NCBI RefSeq assembly: GCF_000307105.1
Contig: NC_018645.1
Span: forward strand, 2,937,501-3,001,500
DNA length: 64,000 bases
Source: Desulfobacula toluolica Tol2
Lineage (GTDB): Bacteria; Desulfobacterota; Desulfobacteria; Desulfobacterales; Desulfobacteraceae
Direction: 5' to 3'
Below are positions 16,483-25,690 of the stretch, in pieces. Made by a program: the position numbers and the translations under genes. A model generated the notes under the pieces. The model saw nothing but the letters and a program-made list of their open reading frames with translations, ran no database searches and was not told where the DNA came from. Positions within the stretch are counted from its first letter, which is position 1. Every line of letters starts with the position of its first letter.

Positions 16483-19400
16483 TCACGGCCTGCTCACCTG
16501 CATCAGGGCCGGGCCACTGCCAATCCCCCGGATATACGGTTTATACATATCCTCTGCCAGGGGCGGCGGCACAAGATAATCACCAGGACTGACAATGCGT
16601 ACCGGATAGAAAATCCTCAAATCATCCTGGGCAGGAATATTCAATGCCGCCACAAACCGGTCATCCCGGTACTCCGTATGACGGGTATCAAATGCATTAT
16701 GCCACTGAACAACGGTTTTTGTATCGACCTGTATCTCATCAATGACCATGCTGCCGGCAAGGTTGGGATCTTCAAGTTCAAGACAGGCCGGAAGCAGATC
16801 AACAATCAAACCGTTTGGCATTCTTTTATCCGCCGTAAAGGCAAGCTCAACAAGCAACCTGTCTCCGGATTTAAATTGCCCGGATTTTACGGGCATTTCA
16901 ATGGGTATGCCGGCGGGTGTCAGATATCTTCGAGAAATTTTTACACCATATGCCTCGGGTCTGGGTTTCTGGGCAGGATATCCGGCCAGGGTAACAGACA
17001 GATAAAGATCCGTCCCTGCCGTGTTAAGTACCTTGAATCCATCAGCGGATTGCCCGTCAACACTGACAAATTGTTTTTGACGATCATGCACAAGATCAAC
17101 AATTTTATCACCAGCACTTATTCTTGCCTGCCAGAGTTCTGTGCTGTTTTTCACGGCAATGCTGCCGGCCAGTACAAGGGCATTTCGTTCCTGTGTACTG
17201 AGCCATTGACGGTCATAAAGTTCATCCTGGAGTCCGAAAAGAAAATGAGAAGCTTTTTCAAAAGAAGGATAAAAACTGGACACAAGATAACAGGCTGCGG
17301 CAAGATCCCTTATATCACTGCCGTAATCACCATAATATATATGATTTTCGCGCGGGTGTTCGCGGCTGTTGTTCAATGCTTTTTCCAAAGCACTTGCCCC
17401 AAGGGCATCATCCCCGCTCAGATAAAGGGCAAGTCCGGCATGAACAAACCCAAGTGTTCCTGTTAAATCATTTTTTGCCGCATTATATAAAGCCCTTGCA
17501 TCCCCAAGAGAGATGCCCTGAACACGGGCCAGGACAAAGGCTGCATACACACGGGTTGCCGCCCTGTAATGCCGTTTGTCCGTATAGTTCATCGGCCTTA
17601 TGGTTGAGGGTCGTTTCACATACTTCTTGAGCCGGTCCAATGCTTTGGCAAGGGCTGTGGGCGGCACTTTATATCCGGCCTGTTGTGCATGAAGTAAAAA
17701 ATCAGTCACATATGCGGTCAGCCAATAGCTTTCAGGACTTTTTGCAGACCAGAGGCCAAATCCGCCAGTGGTTTTTTGTTTCTCCATTAACCGTTGAATC
17801 CCCAGGACAACCTTTTTGTTTGTTTGCTCAGAAGTCTGTCCGGTCAATCCCAACTCGGCAATATCAAACGCATTTAAAATAACATGAGGATAAATCCCGC
17901 TGGTGATCTGTTCAAGGCAGCCGTATGGATAGGCATTGAGCTGCTGAATGTGATCGGAAAGATTGATGGGTGGAAAAGCGCTGATTACAGCCTGAACGCC
18001 AATTGTTTCTTTGATCAGGCTGTTCATTTGGGAAGGCTTGATGTCAAATGTTTCACCCGGCTTTAAATGGGATCTGAACACTTTGGTGGTCGCGGGATAT
18101 GCCGGTCGTGTATCAATAAACCAGGTTCGATTAAGAGTTTGTTTTTTTCCATCCACAACCAAACCGTTGATAAAAAGATTTATCTTTGAACGGCCCAGCT
18201 GCTGTTCTGAAAAAACCGGGAAAACAAAGGCGTTTTTTTGATTTGGATCAAGACTCACTTTGTGTGATGTTTGTCCAAGGGCTTTGACAGGGCCTTGCAC
18301 ATCAAGATTCATATCAAGTTGCTGGCGTGTCAGGGTAAGATTGTGAACATCGATCACCACCTGGCTTTTATCCCCCATGGATAAAAATCTGGGCATGGTA
18401 ATCTGGGTGACCAGGGCCGACGCAACCGTCACCTCCTGTTCCAGTGATCCGTAATCCTGACCTGTATACGCTGTGGCCATCACCCGGATACTGCCGTTGA
18501 ACTCGGGTATGAAAAGACTAAAGTGCGCCCTGCCCTTTTCATCCACCTTAACGGCATTCCTGGAAATGGATACGATCTGCACATCTGTGGCGGGTTTGTC
18601 ACCGCCCCGGGTGAGCGCTGCCACATCACCGCCAAACCGTTGTGTTGCCCATGCACCCTTGTTGGCTTCTATCAATTTCTGGTAAACATCATGAATCTGC
18701 GCGCCATATTTGCGCTTCTGAAAAAAATAATCATGAGGAGAAGGGGTTTTAAACCCGGTAAGGTTTAAAATGCCAATGTCCACTGCGGCAAGTGTAACAT
18801 ACGCATTTTCGGGTATAGACCCGTTGGCACGACTTACATCAACAAAGACATCCATGGTTTGACTGGGTTCTATTTTTTTGGGGACATCCATTTTAAGGGA
18901 CAGCTTTCGGCCGGTTCGATCCAATGGCAGATGAATCAGGCCGACAGACCGTTTGGGAAGCGTGCCGGTCCTGCTTTGCCCTTTTCGCACAATCAGGGCG
19001 GAGATGTACAGATCATGACGGTTCCAGGACGGATCAATTTTGATGTCAAACGCTTTGCCTTCAGCCGGTACTTTTATGGGCAGGGTCAGCAGATTGGTAT
19101 CTGATTCAACAAACAGATACCCGGAACCTGCCTCAGGTGCTTTGACCATTACCTTTGCCGTGTCACCCGGACCATAATGGGGTTTATCAAGGGTCAAATC
19201 CACCCTGTCGGGCCGATTGCCCCCACCGGATGACGGCATGCCATCAGGTTGCCACCCTGCCCAAAAACTCAAACTGGAAACAAGACCTGTAGACGGGTCT
19301 TTAATTTCAAGCCGGTATCCGCCCCACTTAACAGGTACGCTTACTTTGGCAGCACCGTTTTCAGGAACATCCACATTAAACTTGTCCACAGTATAAAACT

Positions 19401-21324
19401 GACGGGTATAATGCCACTGCCAGTTGTCATGACTGTATTCCCAATAATATTCCCTGTTTTCTTTGATCACAACAGCCTTCAAACCCTTAGACTTGATTCT
19501 TTCTCCCTGCTTATTGACCACGATGATTTCAAACTGTGCCGTACTGTCGCTTTTTATTTGACCGTCTCTGGACAAGACCCTGATACCCACAAGCTCATCA
19601 GAAGGCCATATCTGCCAGGATTTGTTCCTGACCACAGGCCTTCCGCCGGAGTCATACACGCTTGCATTGGCTGTCAGCCATAATGGAGAGGCTGTATCTT
19701 CCCATTCATTTTCAATTGTAAGTTTGCCCATTCCATTTTTATCCAGAACAATGCTGTCTGTTTGATAGGAGTGTTTGAAATTATGCGTTGCATCGCCAAA
19801 CTCATACCCGGGCCATTTTTCTTTAAACAATTTTCGGGCAGGCCTGATATGGATCATGGCATCGGCTCTGACACCGGCTGCGGGCGCACCATATAAAAAA
19901 TCGCCTTTCAACTCAATCACGGGGGTGTCTGATATGCCAAGGATATCTGTCTGGTTTTTGGGATTTATAACCTGCAGTTTCATTCGTTCAGGAAGAAAAT
20001 CAGCCACAATAAAGCTGTATTCTTTGAGGCTGACAGCCGCCATTTTAAAGGTGATTCGCCATTTGCCAGTAACGGCATCAGCAGGCAGATGATATTCATA
20101 ATGGTAATGATTGAGATGACTTGCGTTCCATTGGAATTCGTAAACCACCCGCCCGTCCGGTTGAATCACGTTTGCCGTGACGGCCTTCGCTGGTGTCATT
20201 TTCCCATCCTGATTTCTTAACAGGGCGTCAATGACAAGGGTTTCACCAGGCCGGTAAAGATCTCTGGGGCCATAAACAAACAAATCAATGGGCCTGAAAG
20301 GCTCGATGGCGGTTCTGAATTCGCTCAGATCAAGGGCGGGCATATCCATTGGAAGAAAACTGACACTTTTCCCTGACCGGGCAAGAATATAATTCAGATG
20401 TTCGGTTGCCCCATTGATGCTGGCAATCCCATTTTTATCGGTATCAACAGTAAACCGCTTTTTGCCTTTTTTATCATACCCCTCTACGGTTACATTCTTT
20501 AATGGTTTTGCAGTCTCAAGGCTCTGGACATGAAACTGCAAACGATTTTTGTATTTTTTAACATAAAGACCAAGATCACTGATGGTAAACCAGGTGCTGC
20601 TGAAGCTGTAATTATAATGGCCTGCTCCTTTTAAAACGGCAAAGTAAATACCGGGAACACCAAGTTCTTTGATATGAGTAATGGGCAGGTTGACCTGGGT
20701 TCTCAAATCCTTGTTGACCTTTAAATCCCATCGGCCCGAATAGACAAGATCTGCATAGGTATGCAATCTTTTATTGTTGTAATAGGCCATTGTATCATTA
20801 TTTGCAAACCGCTGGCTGAATTCATCCAGAAAACCCGGCTTTACCCTGAAAAAATCAATGTCCGCCTTATCAATATTTAATGCATTCACCGGCAGGCCGC
20901 GGTTCAGTTTTGATGCCAGGATAAATCCTTTGCTCCCGAAACTGATCATAGGTTGAACCTCTCGGGTTTTTATCGAGTATTTTTGTGCTGTTTCCAGTGT
21001 TTGCCCGGCAACTGATTTCAACCCTTTGTGGATTTTTATGACGTAATCTGTATCTGGTTCGATATTACTGAAATAAACCACATGGAGATCTTTGGATAAA
21101 ACCCATGATCCTTCCACTGCATGGTCGTCTTTTGCAAACAAGGAAAAATAAGACTCCAAATTCTGTCTGGGGTCAAGGAGATCGGAAAAGGTGACAGCCA
21201 GGGCATTGACCCCGTCAACCGTCTGCTGCCCTGCAAATCTGGCAACAAATTTATTATCCGCATGGACAATAACGGTAAAAAAAAGAGCAATCAAACAAAC
21301 CAAGAGCCATTTTAAATTTTTCAT
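16483..21324 (-). CDS. Bacterial alpha-2-macroglobulin (YfhM-like)
   Basis: A 1613-aa periplasmic protease-trapping protein. It has a signal peptide (about residues 1-22, ending VIVHAD) with no lipobox Cys, unlike the lipoprotein YfhM of E. coli. Repeated macroglobulin domains fill the N-terminal 1,100 residues, including DLFVYGPRDLYRPGET. The thioester motif CLEQ is intact at Cys1136 (YGCLEQITSG), followed by an alpha-helical thioester domain with repeated helices. The protein traps attacking proteases covalently and usually works with PbpC, which repairs the wall. It is on the same strand as pbpC but about 3 kb away because of inserted accessory genes. Confidence 0.93.
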   Translation of the reverse strand: MKNLKWLLVCLIALFFTVIVHADNKFVARFAGQQTVDGVNALAVTFSDLLDPRQNLESYFSLFAKDDHAVEGSWVLSKDLHVVYFSNIEPDTDYVIKIHKGLKSVAGQTLETAQKYSIKTREVQPMISFGSKGFILASKLNRGLPVNALNIDKADIDFFRVKPGFLDEFSQRFANNDTMAYYNNKRLHTYADLVYSGRWDLKVNKDLRTQVNLPITHIKELGVPGIYFAVLKGAGHYNYSFSSTWFTISDLGLYVKKYKNRLQFHVQSLETAKPLKNVTVEGYDKKGKKRFTVDTDKNGIASINGATEHLNYILARSGKSVSFLPMDMPALDLSEFRTAIEPFRPIDLFVYGPRDLYRPGETLVIDALLRNQDGKMTPAKAVTANVIQPDGRVVYEFQWNASHLNHYHYEYHLPADAVTGKWRITFKMAAVSLKEYSFIVADFLPERMKLQVINPKNQTDILGISDTPVIELKGDFLYGAPAAGVRADAMIHIRPARKLFKEKWPGYEFGDATHNFKHSYQTDSIVLDKNGMGKLTIENEWEDTASPLWLTANASVYDSGGRPVVRNKSWQIWPSDELVGIRVLSRDGQIKSDSTAQFEIIVVNKQGERIKSKGLKAVVIKENREYYWEYSHDNWQWHYTRQFYTVDKFNVDVPENGAAKVSVPVKWGGYRLEIKDPSTGLVSSLSFWAGWQPDGMPSSGGGNRPDRVDLTLDKPHYGPGDTAKVMVKAPEAGSGYLFVESDTNLLTLPIKVPAEGKAFDIKIDPSWNRHDLYISALIVRKGQSRTGTLPKRSVGLIHLPLDRTGRKLSLKMDVPKKIEPSQTMDVFVDVSRANGSIPENAYVTLAAVDIGILNLTGFKTPSPHDYFFQKRKYGAQIHDVYQKLIEANKGAWATQRFGGDVAALTRGGDKPATDVQIVSISRNAVKVDEKGRAHFSLFIPEFNGSIRVMATAYTGQDYGSLEQEVTVASALVTQITMPRFLSMGDKSQVVIDVHNLTLTRQQLDMNLDVQGPVKALGQTSHKVSLDPNQKNAFVFPVFSEQQLGRSKINLFINGLVVDGKKQTLNRTWFIDTRPAYPATTKVFRSHLKPGETFDIKPSQMNSLIKETIGVQAVISAFPPINLSDHIQQLNAYPYGCLEQITSGIYPHVILNAFDIAELGLTGQTSEQTNKKVVLGIQRLMEKQKTTGGFGLWSAKSPESYWLTAYVTDFLLHAQQAGYKVPPTALAKALDRLKKYVKRPSTIRPMNYTDKRHYRAATRVYAAFVLARVQGISLGDARALYNAAKNDLTGTLGFVHAGLALYLSGDDALGASALEKALNNSREHPRENHIYYGDYGSDIRDLAAACYLVSSFYPSFEKASHFLFGLQDELYDRQWLSTQERNALVLAGSIAVKNSTELWQARISAGDKIVDLVHDRQKQFVSVDGQSADGFKVLNTAGTDLYLSVTLAGYPAQKPRPEAYGVKISRRYLTPAGIPIEMPVKSGQFKSGDRLLVELAFTADKRMPNGLIVDLLPACLELEDPNLAGSMVIDEIQVDTKTVVQWHNAFDTRHTEYRDDRFVAALNIPAQDDLRIFYPVRIVSPGDYLVPPPLAEDMYKPYIRGIGSGPALMQVSRP

Positions 21325-21403
21325 TAAGCCACCTGTTCCGTTAAATTTTTATTATAAAAGTTTGATATTATAAGTCAAAAATAAAATTTCCAATATTATC
21401 AAA

Positions 21404-21994
21404 TTAAGCGGTTACCCCTTGGTCCATCATTCTATTAATGGCAATTTTATGAGCTTTTCCAAATTCCATGATCTCTTCAGGCTTAAACTCCCCTTTTTCA
21501 TAAGTGTCCAGAAAAGCCGGGGTGGAGAGCATGTAAAGAATATAGGACAAATGGCCCGAATATCCGTTAAAGTCAAGTTGTTGTAATTGCTTTATGGATT
21601 GATCCGCCGCTTCCATGACCCGGCGGTTCACCATGGGTGGATTTCGCAAGGTGCAGACATGAGTGGAATAGATCCTGCGGCAGGAAAACGGCCTGACATC
21701 ATAAATCATGCAGGCATTGTTCTTCATTAAAAACGGACATGGAGCCACGACATTGTTTTCCCTTTTTTTGATCTCCTGCTGAAAAAGCTTTGTCAAAGTT
21801 TTCTGCCGGGACCTTGCAAACCCCTGCATGGCCTTTCTGATGACCAGACCTTCAAGGGTGGTAATCTCTATTTTTCCGGCTTCTTTGCAACAAAATCCGC
21901 ACCCCTTTTCGCAGGCCGTATCATCTTTATACTCACGGGTTTTTGCCTCAAATGTCTGGTATATATCGTTTAACGCTTGTGTTTTTTCTTTCAT
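21404..21994 (-). CDS. YkgJ-family cysteine-cluster protein
   Basis: A 196-aa cytosolic protein with eight or more cysteines arranged as in the YkgJ zinc- or iron-chelating family: CEKGCGFCCKEAG near residue 28, then CPFLMKNNACMIYDVRPFSCRRIYS. Function is unknown beyond metal binding. It lies 80 bp upstream of the alpha-2-macroglobulin gene on the same strand and could be co-transcribed with it. Confidence 0.85.
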   Translation of the reverse strand: MKEKTQALNDIYQTFEAKTREYKDDTACEKGCGFCCKEAGKIEITTLEGLVIRKAMQGFARSRQKTLTKLFQQEIKKRENNVVAPCPFLMKNNACMIYDVRPFSCRRIYSTHVCTLRNPPMVNRRVMEAADQSIKQLQQLDFNGYSGHLSYILYMLSTPAFLDTYEKGEFKPEEIMEFGKAHKIAINRMMDQGVTA

Positions 21995-22144
21995 CTTATG
22001 TGTATGTTCACCTTTATGATTTTATTATTTAATGGATGTTCAATCTTTGAATTTAGCAAAAAAACGCCCTATAATCCACTGTTTCTTCATTGATTTACAA
22101 AGCCCGTATTTATTTTCCTTACTTGATTTCCAAATGTTTTTTTT

Positions 22145-22170
22145 AAGCGCCCGGCACATATCCGGACCAT
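22145..22170 (-). repeat. Isolated copy of the DGR-target 3' flank
   Basis: Positions 22145-22170 match 13794-13819 at 22 of 26 bases (AAGCGCCC then ATCCGGA), and also resemble 46156-46181. Only the distal arm of the hairpin remains; no FGE coding sequence is directly upstream. Its position relative to the FGE remnant at 22989-23066 is what a third, eroded locus would show. Confidence 0.5.
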
Positions 22171-22190
22171 CAAGAAAGTATCCACTTGTT

Positions 22191-22210
22191 CTATACCAGA
22201 TCAGGTATAG
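22191..22210. repeat. Short hairpin upstream of mazEF
   Basis: Perfect 7-bp arms CTATACC (22191-22197) and GGTATAG (22204-22210) with a 6-nt loop. It overlaps the edge of the mazEF control region and could be a terminator remnant or part of the operator. Confidence 0.35.
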
Positions 22211-22266
22211 TATAAACATTGTTGACACATAAAGGTTTGGTTGCTAAATTAAGTATAAACAATGTT
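22209..22266 (+). promoter_or_regulatory. mazEF promoter flanked by repeated operator half-sites
   Basis: TTGACA (22222-22227) is followed after 17 bp by an extended -10, TGCTAAATT (TAAATT at 22245-22250). Two copies of AGTATAAACAWTGTT, at 22209-22223 and 22252-22266, bracket the promoter. The core AAACAATGTTT is nearly palindromic. This suits autorepression by a MazE-MazF complex. Confidence 0.6.
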
Positions 22267-22284
22267 TCAACAAAGGATAATCTT

Positions 22285-22542
22285 ATGGAAATGATAATAA
22301 AAAAATGGGGCAACAGTCTCGCTGCCAGAATACCCAAGGCTATTGCTGATATGATTGGTTTACATCTAAATCAAAAAATCAATATAAAAGCTGAAAACGG
22401 CAAAATCATTATCACTCCGATTACAGAAAAAAAAGAATATACAATGGACGAACTCCTCAGCCAATGCACCGCGAAAAATCTCGAGCTTACTGATGAAGAC
22501 AAGGCCTGGCTGAATGACGAACCAGTTGGAAGAGAATGGTAA
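22285..22542 (+). CDS. mazE: MazE-like antitoxin (AbrB/SpoVT fold)
   Basis: An 85-aa antitoxin. The N terminus MIIKKWGNSLAARIPKAI is the classic MazE DNA-binding sequence, and the acidic C terminus should wrap around MazF. AAGGATA lies 6 bp before the ATG at 22285; an ATG at 22219 would lie inside the promoter and is rejected. The stop overlaps the MazF start. Confidence 0.93.
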   Translation: MEMIIKKWGNSLAARIPKAIADMIGLHLNQKINIKAENGKIIITPITEKKEYTMDELLSQCTAKNLELTDEDKAWLNDEPVGREW

Positions 22543-22880
22543 TGACAAAAAGATTCATCCCGAAACGTGGTGATATTGTATGGACAGATTTTAATCCTGC
22601 TGCTGGTCATGAACAGATGAGGAAAAGACCGGCTATTGTTCTTTCACCTTCAGGATTTAACAAAAAAATTTTATTAGCCTTAGTCGCCCCCATAACAAGC
22701 CGAGTTAGAGGGCATGGATTTGAGGTTTCTTTAGCGGGTAAGAAAATAAGTGGTGTTGTACTTTGCCATCAAGTTAAAACCATTGATTTTGTTGAAAGAG
22801 GACTTCAATTCGCGGAAAAAGCACCAGCAAATGTGATAAGTGAGGTTTTAGCTAAAGTGAAAGCCATTGTAAGCGAATAA
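22542..22880 (+). CDS. mazF: MazF-like mRNA interferase toxin
   Basis: A 112-aa PemK/MazF toxin, an endoribonuclease that cuts single-stranded mRNA. Signature segments are KRGDIVWTDFNPAAGHEQMRKRPAIVLS (shown here as RGDIVWTDFNP and RPAIVLS), APITSR, and VLCHQVKTIDF. The ATG at 22542 overlaps the mazE stop as TAATG; an in-frame ATG two codons upstream is an alternative start. The pair lies between the two pieces of a decayed FGE-type gene. Confidence 0.93.
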   Translation: MTKRFIPKRGDIVWTDFNPAAGHEQMRKRPAIVLSPSGFNKKILLALVAPITSRVRGHGFEVSLAGKKISGVVLCHQVKTIDFVERGLQFAEKAPANVISEVLAKVKAIVSE

Positions 22881-22988
22881 CATCTTTATTTTCTTTTAAA
22901 ATCAAACTGATTTAACAAGCCGGATTTTATTAGGAACCAGAAACATTCATATTATTTATCCTAATACTTTGCAGTTACTGTATGGGAT

Positions 22989-23066
22989 TCATATCCTTTC
23001 ATCCGGACACAGATCCTTTGAATTGCTGCCCATTTTATAACACCCCTTGGGCACCCAGACAAATAT
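22989..23066 (-). pseudogene. Remnant of an FGE-sulfatase domain gene
   Basis: Between two in-frame stops, the minus strand encodes IFVWVPKGCYKMGSNSKD followed by LCPDERI. This matches the start of FGE domains; the intact gene in this window has FVWVPGGCFNMG. After a stop, another frame continues YESHTVTAKY, resembling the next FGE strand, so a frameshift is also present. No catalytic or variable region remains. The rest of the 449-bp stretch 22881-23329 contains no gene, only this fragment and the promoter motif at 23114. Confidence 0.6.
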
Positions 23067-23113
23067 CCGTTATAATCAAAAAAAAGGTTGAAAAAAACAA
23101 TATTTTCAAAATG

Positions 23114-23124
23114 TGTCCGTCTAA
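23114..23124 (+). promoter_or_regulatory. TGTCCGTCTAA promoter-like motif before the caspase/DUF4384 operon
   Basis: AATGTGTCCGTCTAA is followed by an A/T-rich stretch, closely matching the motif at 43530. It points toward the DUF4384 gene starting at 23336 and would give a leader of about 200 nt, which contains a 7-bp hairpin (23285-23306) and a possible 7-codon ORF at 23225. Confidence 0.5.
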
Positions 23125-23335
23125 TATTTTTTAATGGTGACAAACAAAAAAAGTTGTAAAATCCAGACTAAATTGCAACTCTTGATTCTGTTTCATTTTA
23201 TACTAAAAAAAAAGGAAGAAATCAGATGACAAAAAACATTTTCAGATAATACAAATTACAGGTCAACAAAAACACATTTAAACTGTTTCTGAAATAATGC
23301 AGAAACAATAAAACAATATACAAGGAGTAATGATT

Positions 23336-24292
23336 ATGCGTTGTTATGTTCAAAATAAAATTAGATTAGGGCTTGCTGTTCTTATGGCGGCAGCAATTAC
23401 ATGGGCAAATGTTTCCATATCGGAAGCCATCAGTATTCGCAGCAATAACAGCTCTAACGACGATCTTTCGGTTGGGTTCGAACCGATCAAATCAGCATTC
23501 AAAGTTGGTGAACCCATTAAATTCAAAATCACCGTGAATAAAAAAGCATACCTCTATCTATTCAGTATTAACAAAGAAAACAACAAGGGAGTAATCATCC
23601 TGCCCAACAAGCTTCAAGAGTACAACATTTACAGACCCGGGAAAGAATATATTGTGCCGGAAAAAGAAATATCTTTTGTCGGTGACAGGCCGGGTACTGA
23701 AGAAATCATCATGCTGGCCAGCACCAAAAAACTGAATTTAAAAAAGGACTCTTATAAATCGGTTGGAAGTTTTTTTACCACCACGGCGGATACCATGAGT
23801 AAAGATATCAAAGCGCTGCATATCCGCAAACCCGCTAAAAAAAAGGAACAAGTGGTCCGGGAACTGACGTTGGTAATCAAAGACAACGGATGGTCGTCCG
23901 CCGGGAGGCAGATCCCACCGCCAATGATTGATGATAATCCGGTCTGTGTTTTTATTTCCAGTGACAGAACCCATTATACAATCGGCGATACAATGAAAAT
24001 CACCTACGGCGCAGACAACAAAGGATTTGTATATCTGTACAGCATTGAGCCGGACAAAAAAACTGTCTTTCTGAAAAGAACAAAAGTGACCGGAAAGAAC
24101 TTTTATCAGGAAAAAGGCAAGGTTACACACCCTCAAGGCCGTCATCAGCTTGTGGCTGTTTTCAGCGCCAATGGCGACTTGAATAAAGATCAAATCCCGG
24201 GTAACCATACGGTCAATAAAACCAAAGGATTCGCATTGATGGACAAAACCCGGCCGCCAATGGCTGTTTACCATGTAAACGTCCGGGAATAG
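23336..24292 (+). CDS. Secreted protein with two DUF4384 domains
   Basis: A 318-aa protein with a signal peptide (about residues 1-32) and two DUF4384-type beta domains. The first is around residues 45-150 (FKVGEPIKFKITVNKKAYLYLFSI, in short FKVGEPIKF and AYLYLF, then VIILPN). The second is around 205-310 (YTIGDTMKITYGADNKGF). DUF4384 is often attached to or next to caspase-like or kinase signalling proteins and its ligand is unknown. AGGAG lies 8 bp before the ATG at 23336, whereas the ATG at 23330 is only 2 bp away from it, so I use 23336. It is the first gene of a plus-strand run leading into caspases. Confidence 0.78.
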   Translation: MRCYVQNKIRLGLAVLMAAAITWANVSISEAISIRSNNSSNDDLSVGFEPIKSAFKVGEPIKFKITVNKKAYLYLFSINKENNKGVIILPNKLQEYNIYRPGKEYIVPEKEISFVGDRPGTEEIIMLASTKKLNLKKDSYKSVGSFFTTTADTMSKDIKALHIRKPAKKKEQVVRELTLVIKDNGWSSAGRQIPPPMIDDNPVCVFISSDRTHYTIGDTMKITYGADNKGFVYLYSIEPDKKTVFLKRTKVTGKNFYQEKGKVTHPQGRHQLVAVFSANGDLNKDQIPGNHTVNKTKGFALMDKTRPPMAVYHVNVRE

Positions 24293-24300
24293 GAGGAAAT

Positions 24301-25641
24301 ATGAAACAAATCCTGTATACTCTTATCGGAACCCTGTTAATTCTGCCGGTCTGGTTTTCACCAGCTTTGGCTGAAAATCGGGCACTTCTCATCGGTGTGG
24401 GCCAATATGCTGTTTCAGATGCCAATTTACCCGGCATTGAAAAAGATCTGAAAAATATGTACGAGGTTGCACAGGCAATGGGGTTTTCAAAAAATCAGAT
24501 CCGTATTCTTGCAGATGAAGATGCCACATTACAGGGTATTAAAGGGGCAATTGAAGACTGGTTGATTAAAGGTCTGAAATCCAATGACAAAGGCCTTTTT
24601 TATATGAGCAGCCATGGTTCTTCAATCAAGGATGAGAATGGCGATGAAAAAGATAACCAGGATGAAGTGCTGCTGCCACATGATACCCAGGTTCAAAACA
24701 ATACATTAGTCAATACGCTCGTTGACGATCAGTTAGGCAGATTGCTGGATAAAATACAATCCAATAATCTATATGTAATGATTGACGCCTGCCATAGCGG
24801 TACTGCAACCAAAGCCATATCACTTTTCAATGGGCAGAAAGAAAAATTTTTTTACTACCCCGGCATGCCCGTCCATTCCAAGGGCAGTTATAGTATTGAG
24901 GCCGCAGATCAGGGGAACTATGCTGCATTGAATGCTGCCCAGGACAACGAATCCGCCCTGGCGACTTCCAAGGGCAGTCTTTTTACCCTGGGCGTTCTTT
25001 CTGCTGTAAATTCCGCCCGGAATAATAATCGCTCCTTGAACCTGAGACAACTAAAGGAGGATGTGTCCGAATTCATTCAAAACAATACAAGTCCGGACAA
25101 GGTTCACCAACCCAACCTGGTTGGAAATGAATCGCTTATGGGGAAAAATATTTTAGTCAATCATGAATCTCAAAGGGTCTCCAGTCTGTGGCGAAAGTTG
25201 GAATACCTGATAAATAATGCGGATTACCCAGTACAACTTTCCGTCAACTCAACCCAAAACAAAATTGGAGACTGTCTCGTCTTTAAGTGTGATGTAAAAC
25301 ATGGCGGATACCTCAACATCATTGAAGTTGGCGAAAAAGATACCCAGCCCACTGTGCTTTTCCCCAACAAGTATCATCCGGATAATAAAATTTTCAGTGA
25401 TACAACCGTCACTATTCCATCCAGAGAATTCGGTGGTTTCAAGCTTACAGCCCAACAGACAGGCAAAAGTCTTTTGGTGGCAATTCTCACAGAAGAAGAA
25501 ATCAATGCACATAAGGAAGGAGATGGTGGAAAAGAATTTTTTAAAAAAATGTCGAAACGCACTCTGGAGAAAGCATCCTATGCTGTTGAAAAAAGCAGCG
25601 GCCTGGGTGCAGGATCTGTTGTTACACAGGTTTTTAATTAA
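24301..25641 (+). CDS. Caspase-family protease with C-terminal DUF4384 domain
   Basis: A 446-aa secreted caspase-like (C14) cysteine peptidase. It has a signal peptide (residues 1-24, ending ALA), NRALLIGVGQY, the catalytic His105 in YMSSHGS and Cys164 in IDACHSGT. A DUF4384 domain occupies about residues 300-405, with TVLFPNKYHPDN. Such proteases generally cut after basic residues, as metacaspases do, but the substrate is unknown. It starts 8 bp after the preceding DUF4384 gene, so the two form an operon. An AATTGAGAATT-type repeat follows its stop. Confidence 0.88.
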   Translation: MKQILYTLIGTLLILPVWFSPALAENRALLIGVGQYAVSDANLPGIEKDLKNMYEVAQAMGFSKNQIRILADEDATLQGIKGAIEDWLIKGLKSNDKGLFYMSSHGSSIKDENGDEKDNQDEVLLPHDTQVQNNTLVNTLVDDQLGRLLDKIQSNNLYVMIDACHSGTATKAISLFNGQKEKFFYYPGMPVHSKGSYSIEAADQGNYAALNAAQDNESALATSKGSLFTLGVLSAVNSARNNNRSLNLRQLKEDVSEFIQNNTSPDKVHQPNLVGNESLMGKNILVNHESQRVSSLWRKLEYLINNADYPVQLSVNSTQNKIGDCLVFKCDVKHGGYLNIIEVGEKDTQPTVLFPNKYHPDNKIFSDTTVTIPSREFGGFKLTAQQTGKSLLVAILTEEEINAHKEGDGGKEFFKKMSKRTLEKASYAVEKSSGLGAGSVVTQVFN

Positions 25642-25667
25642 TTGAGAATTAATAATTGAGAATTATG
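25637..25667 (+). repeat. AATTGAGAATT-type intergenic repeat
   Basis: Two units of AATTGAGAATT separated by AATA, directly after the caspase stop. The same short repeat occurs between most genes up to 37.7 kb. Confidence 0.7.
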
Positions 25668-25690
25668 GATAAAGATATGGAGAATATATA

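Noticed and set aside
16678-20092. Long plus-strand reading frames within the alpha-2-macroglobulin gene
   Set aside because: All are shadows of the 1613-aa gene; none has a ribosome-binding site or recognisable domain.
22040-22228. 62-aa minus-strand reading frame upstream of mazE
   Set aside because: It overlaps the mazEF promoter and the 3'-flank repeat, has no family match I recognise, and starts within the operator.
22961-23143. 60-aa minus-strand reading frame as a real small gene
   Set aside because: Another frame of the same DNA encodes an FGE motif, so the region is better explained as a decayed FGE gene.
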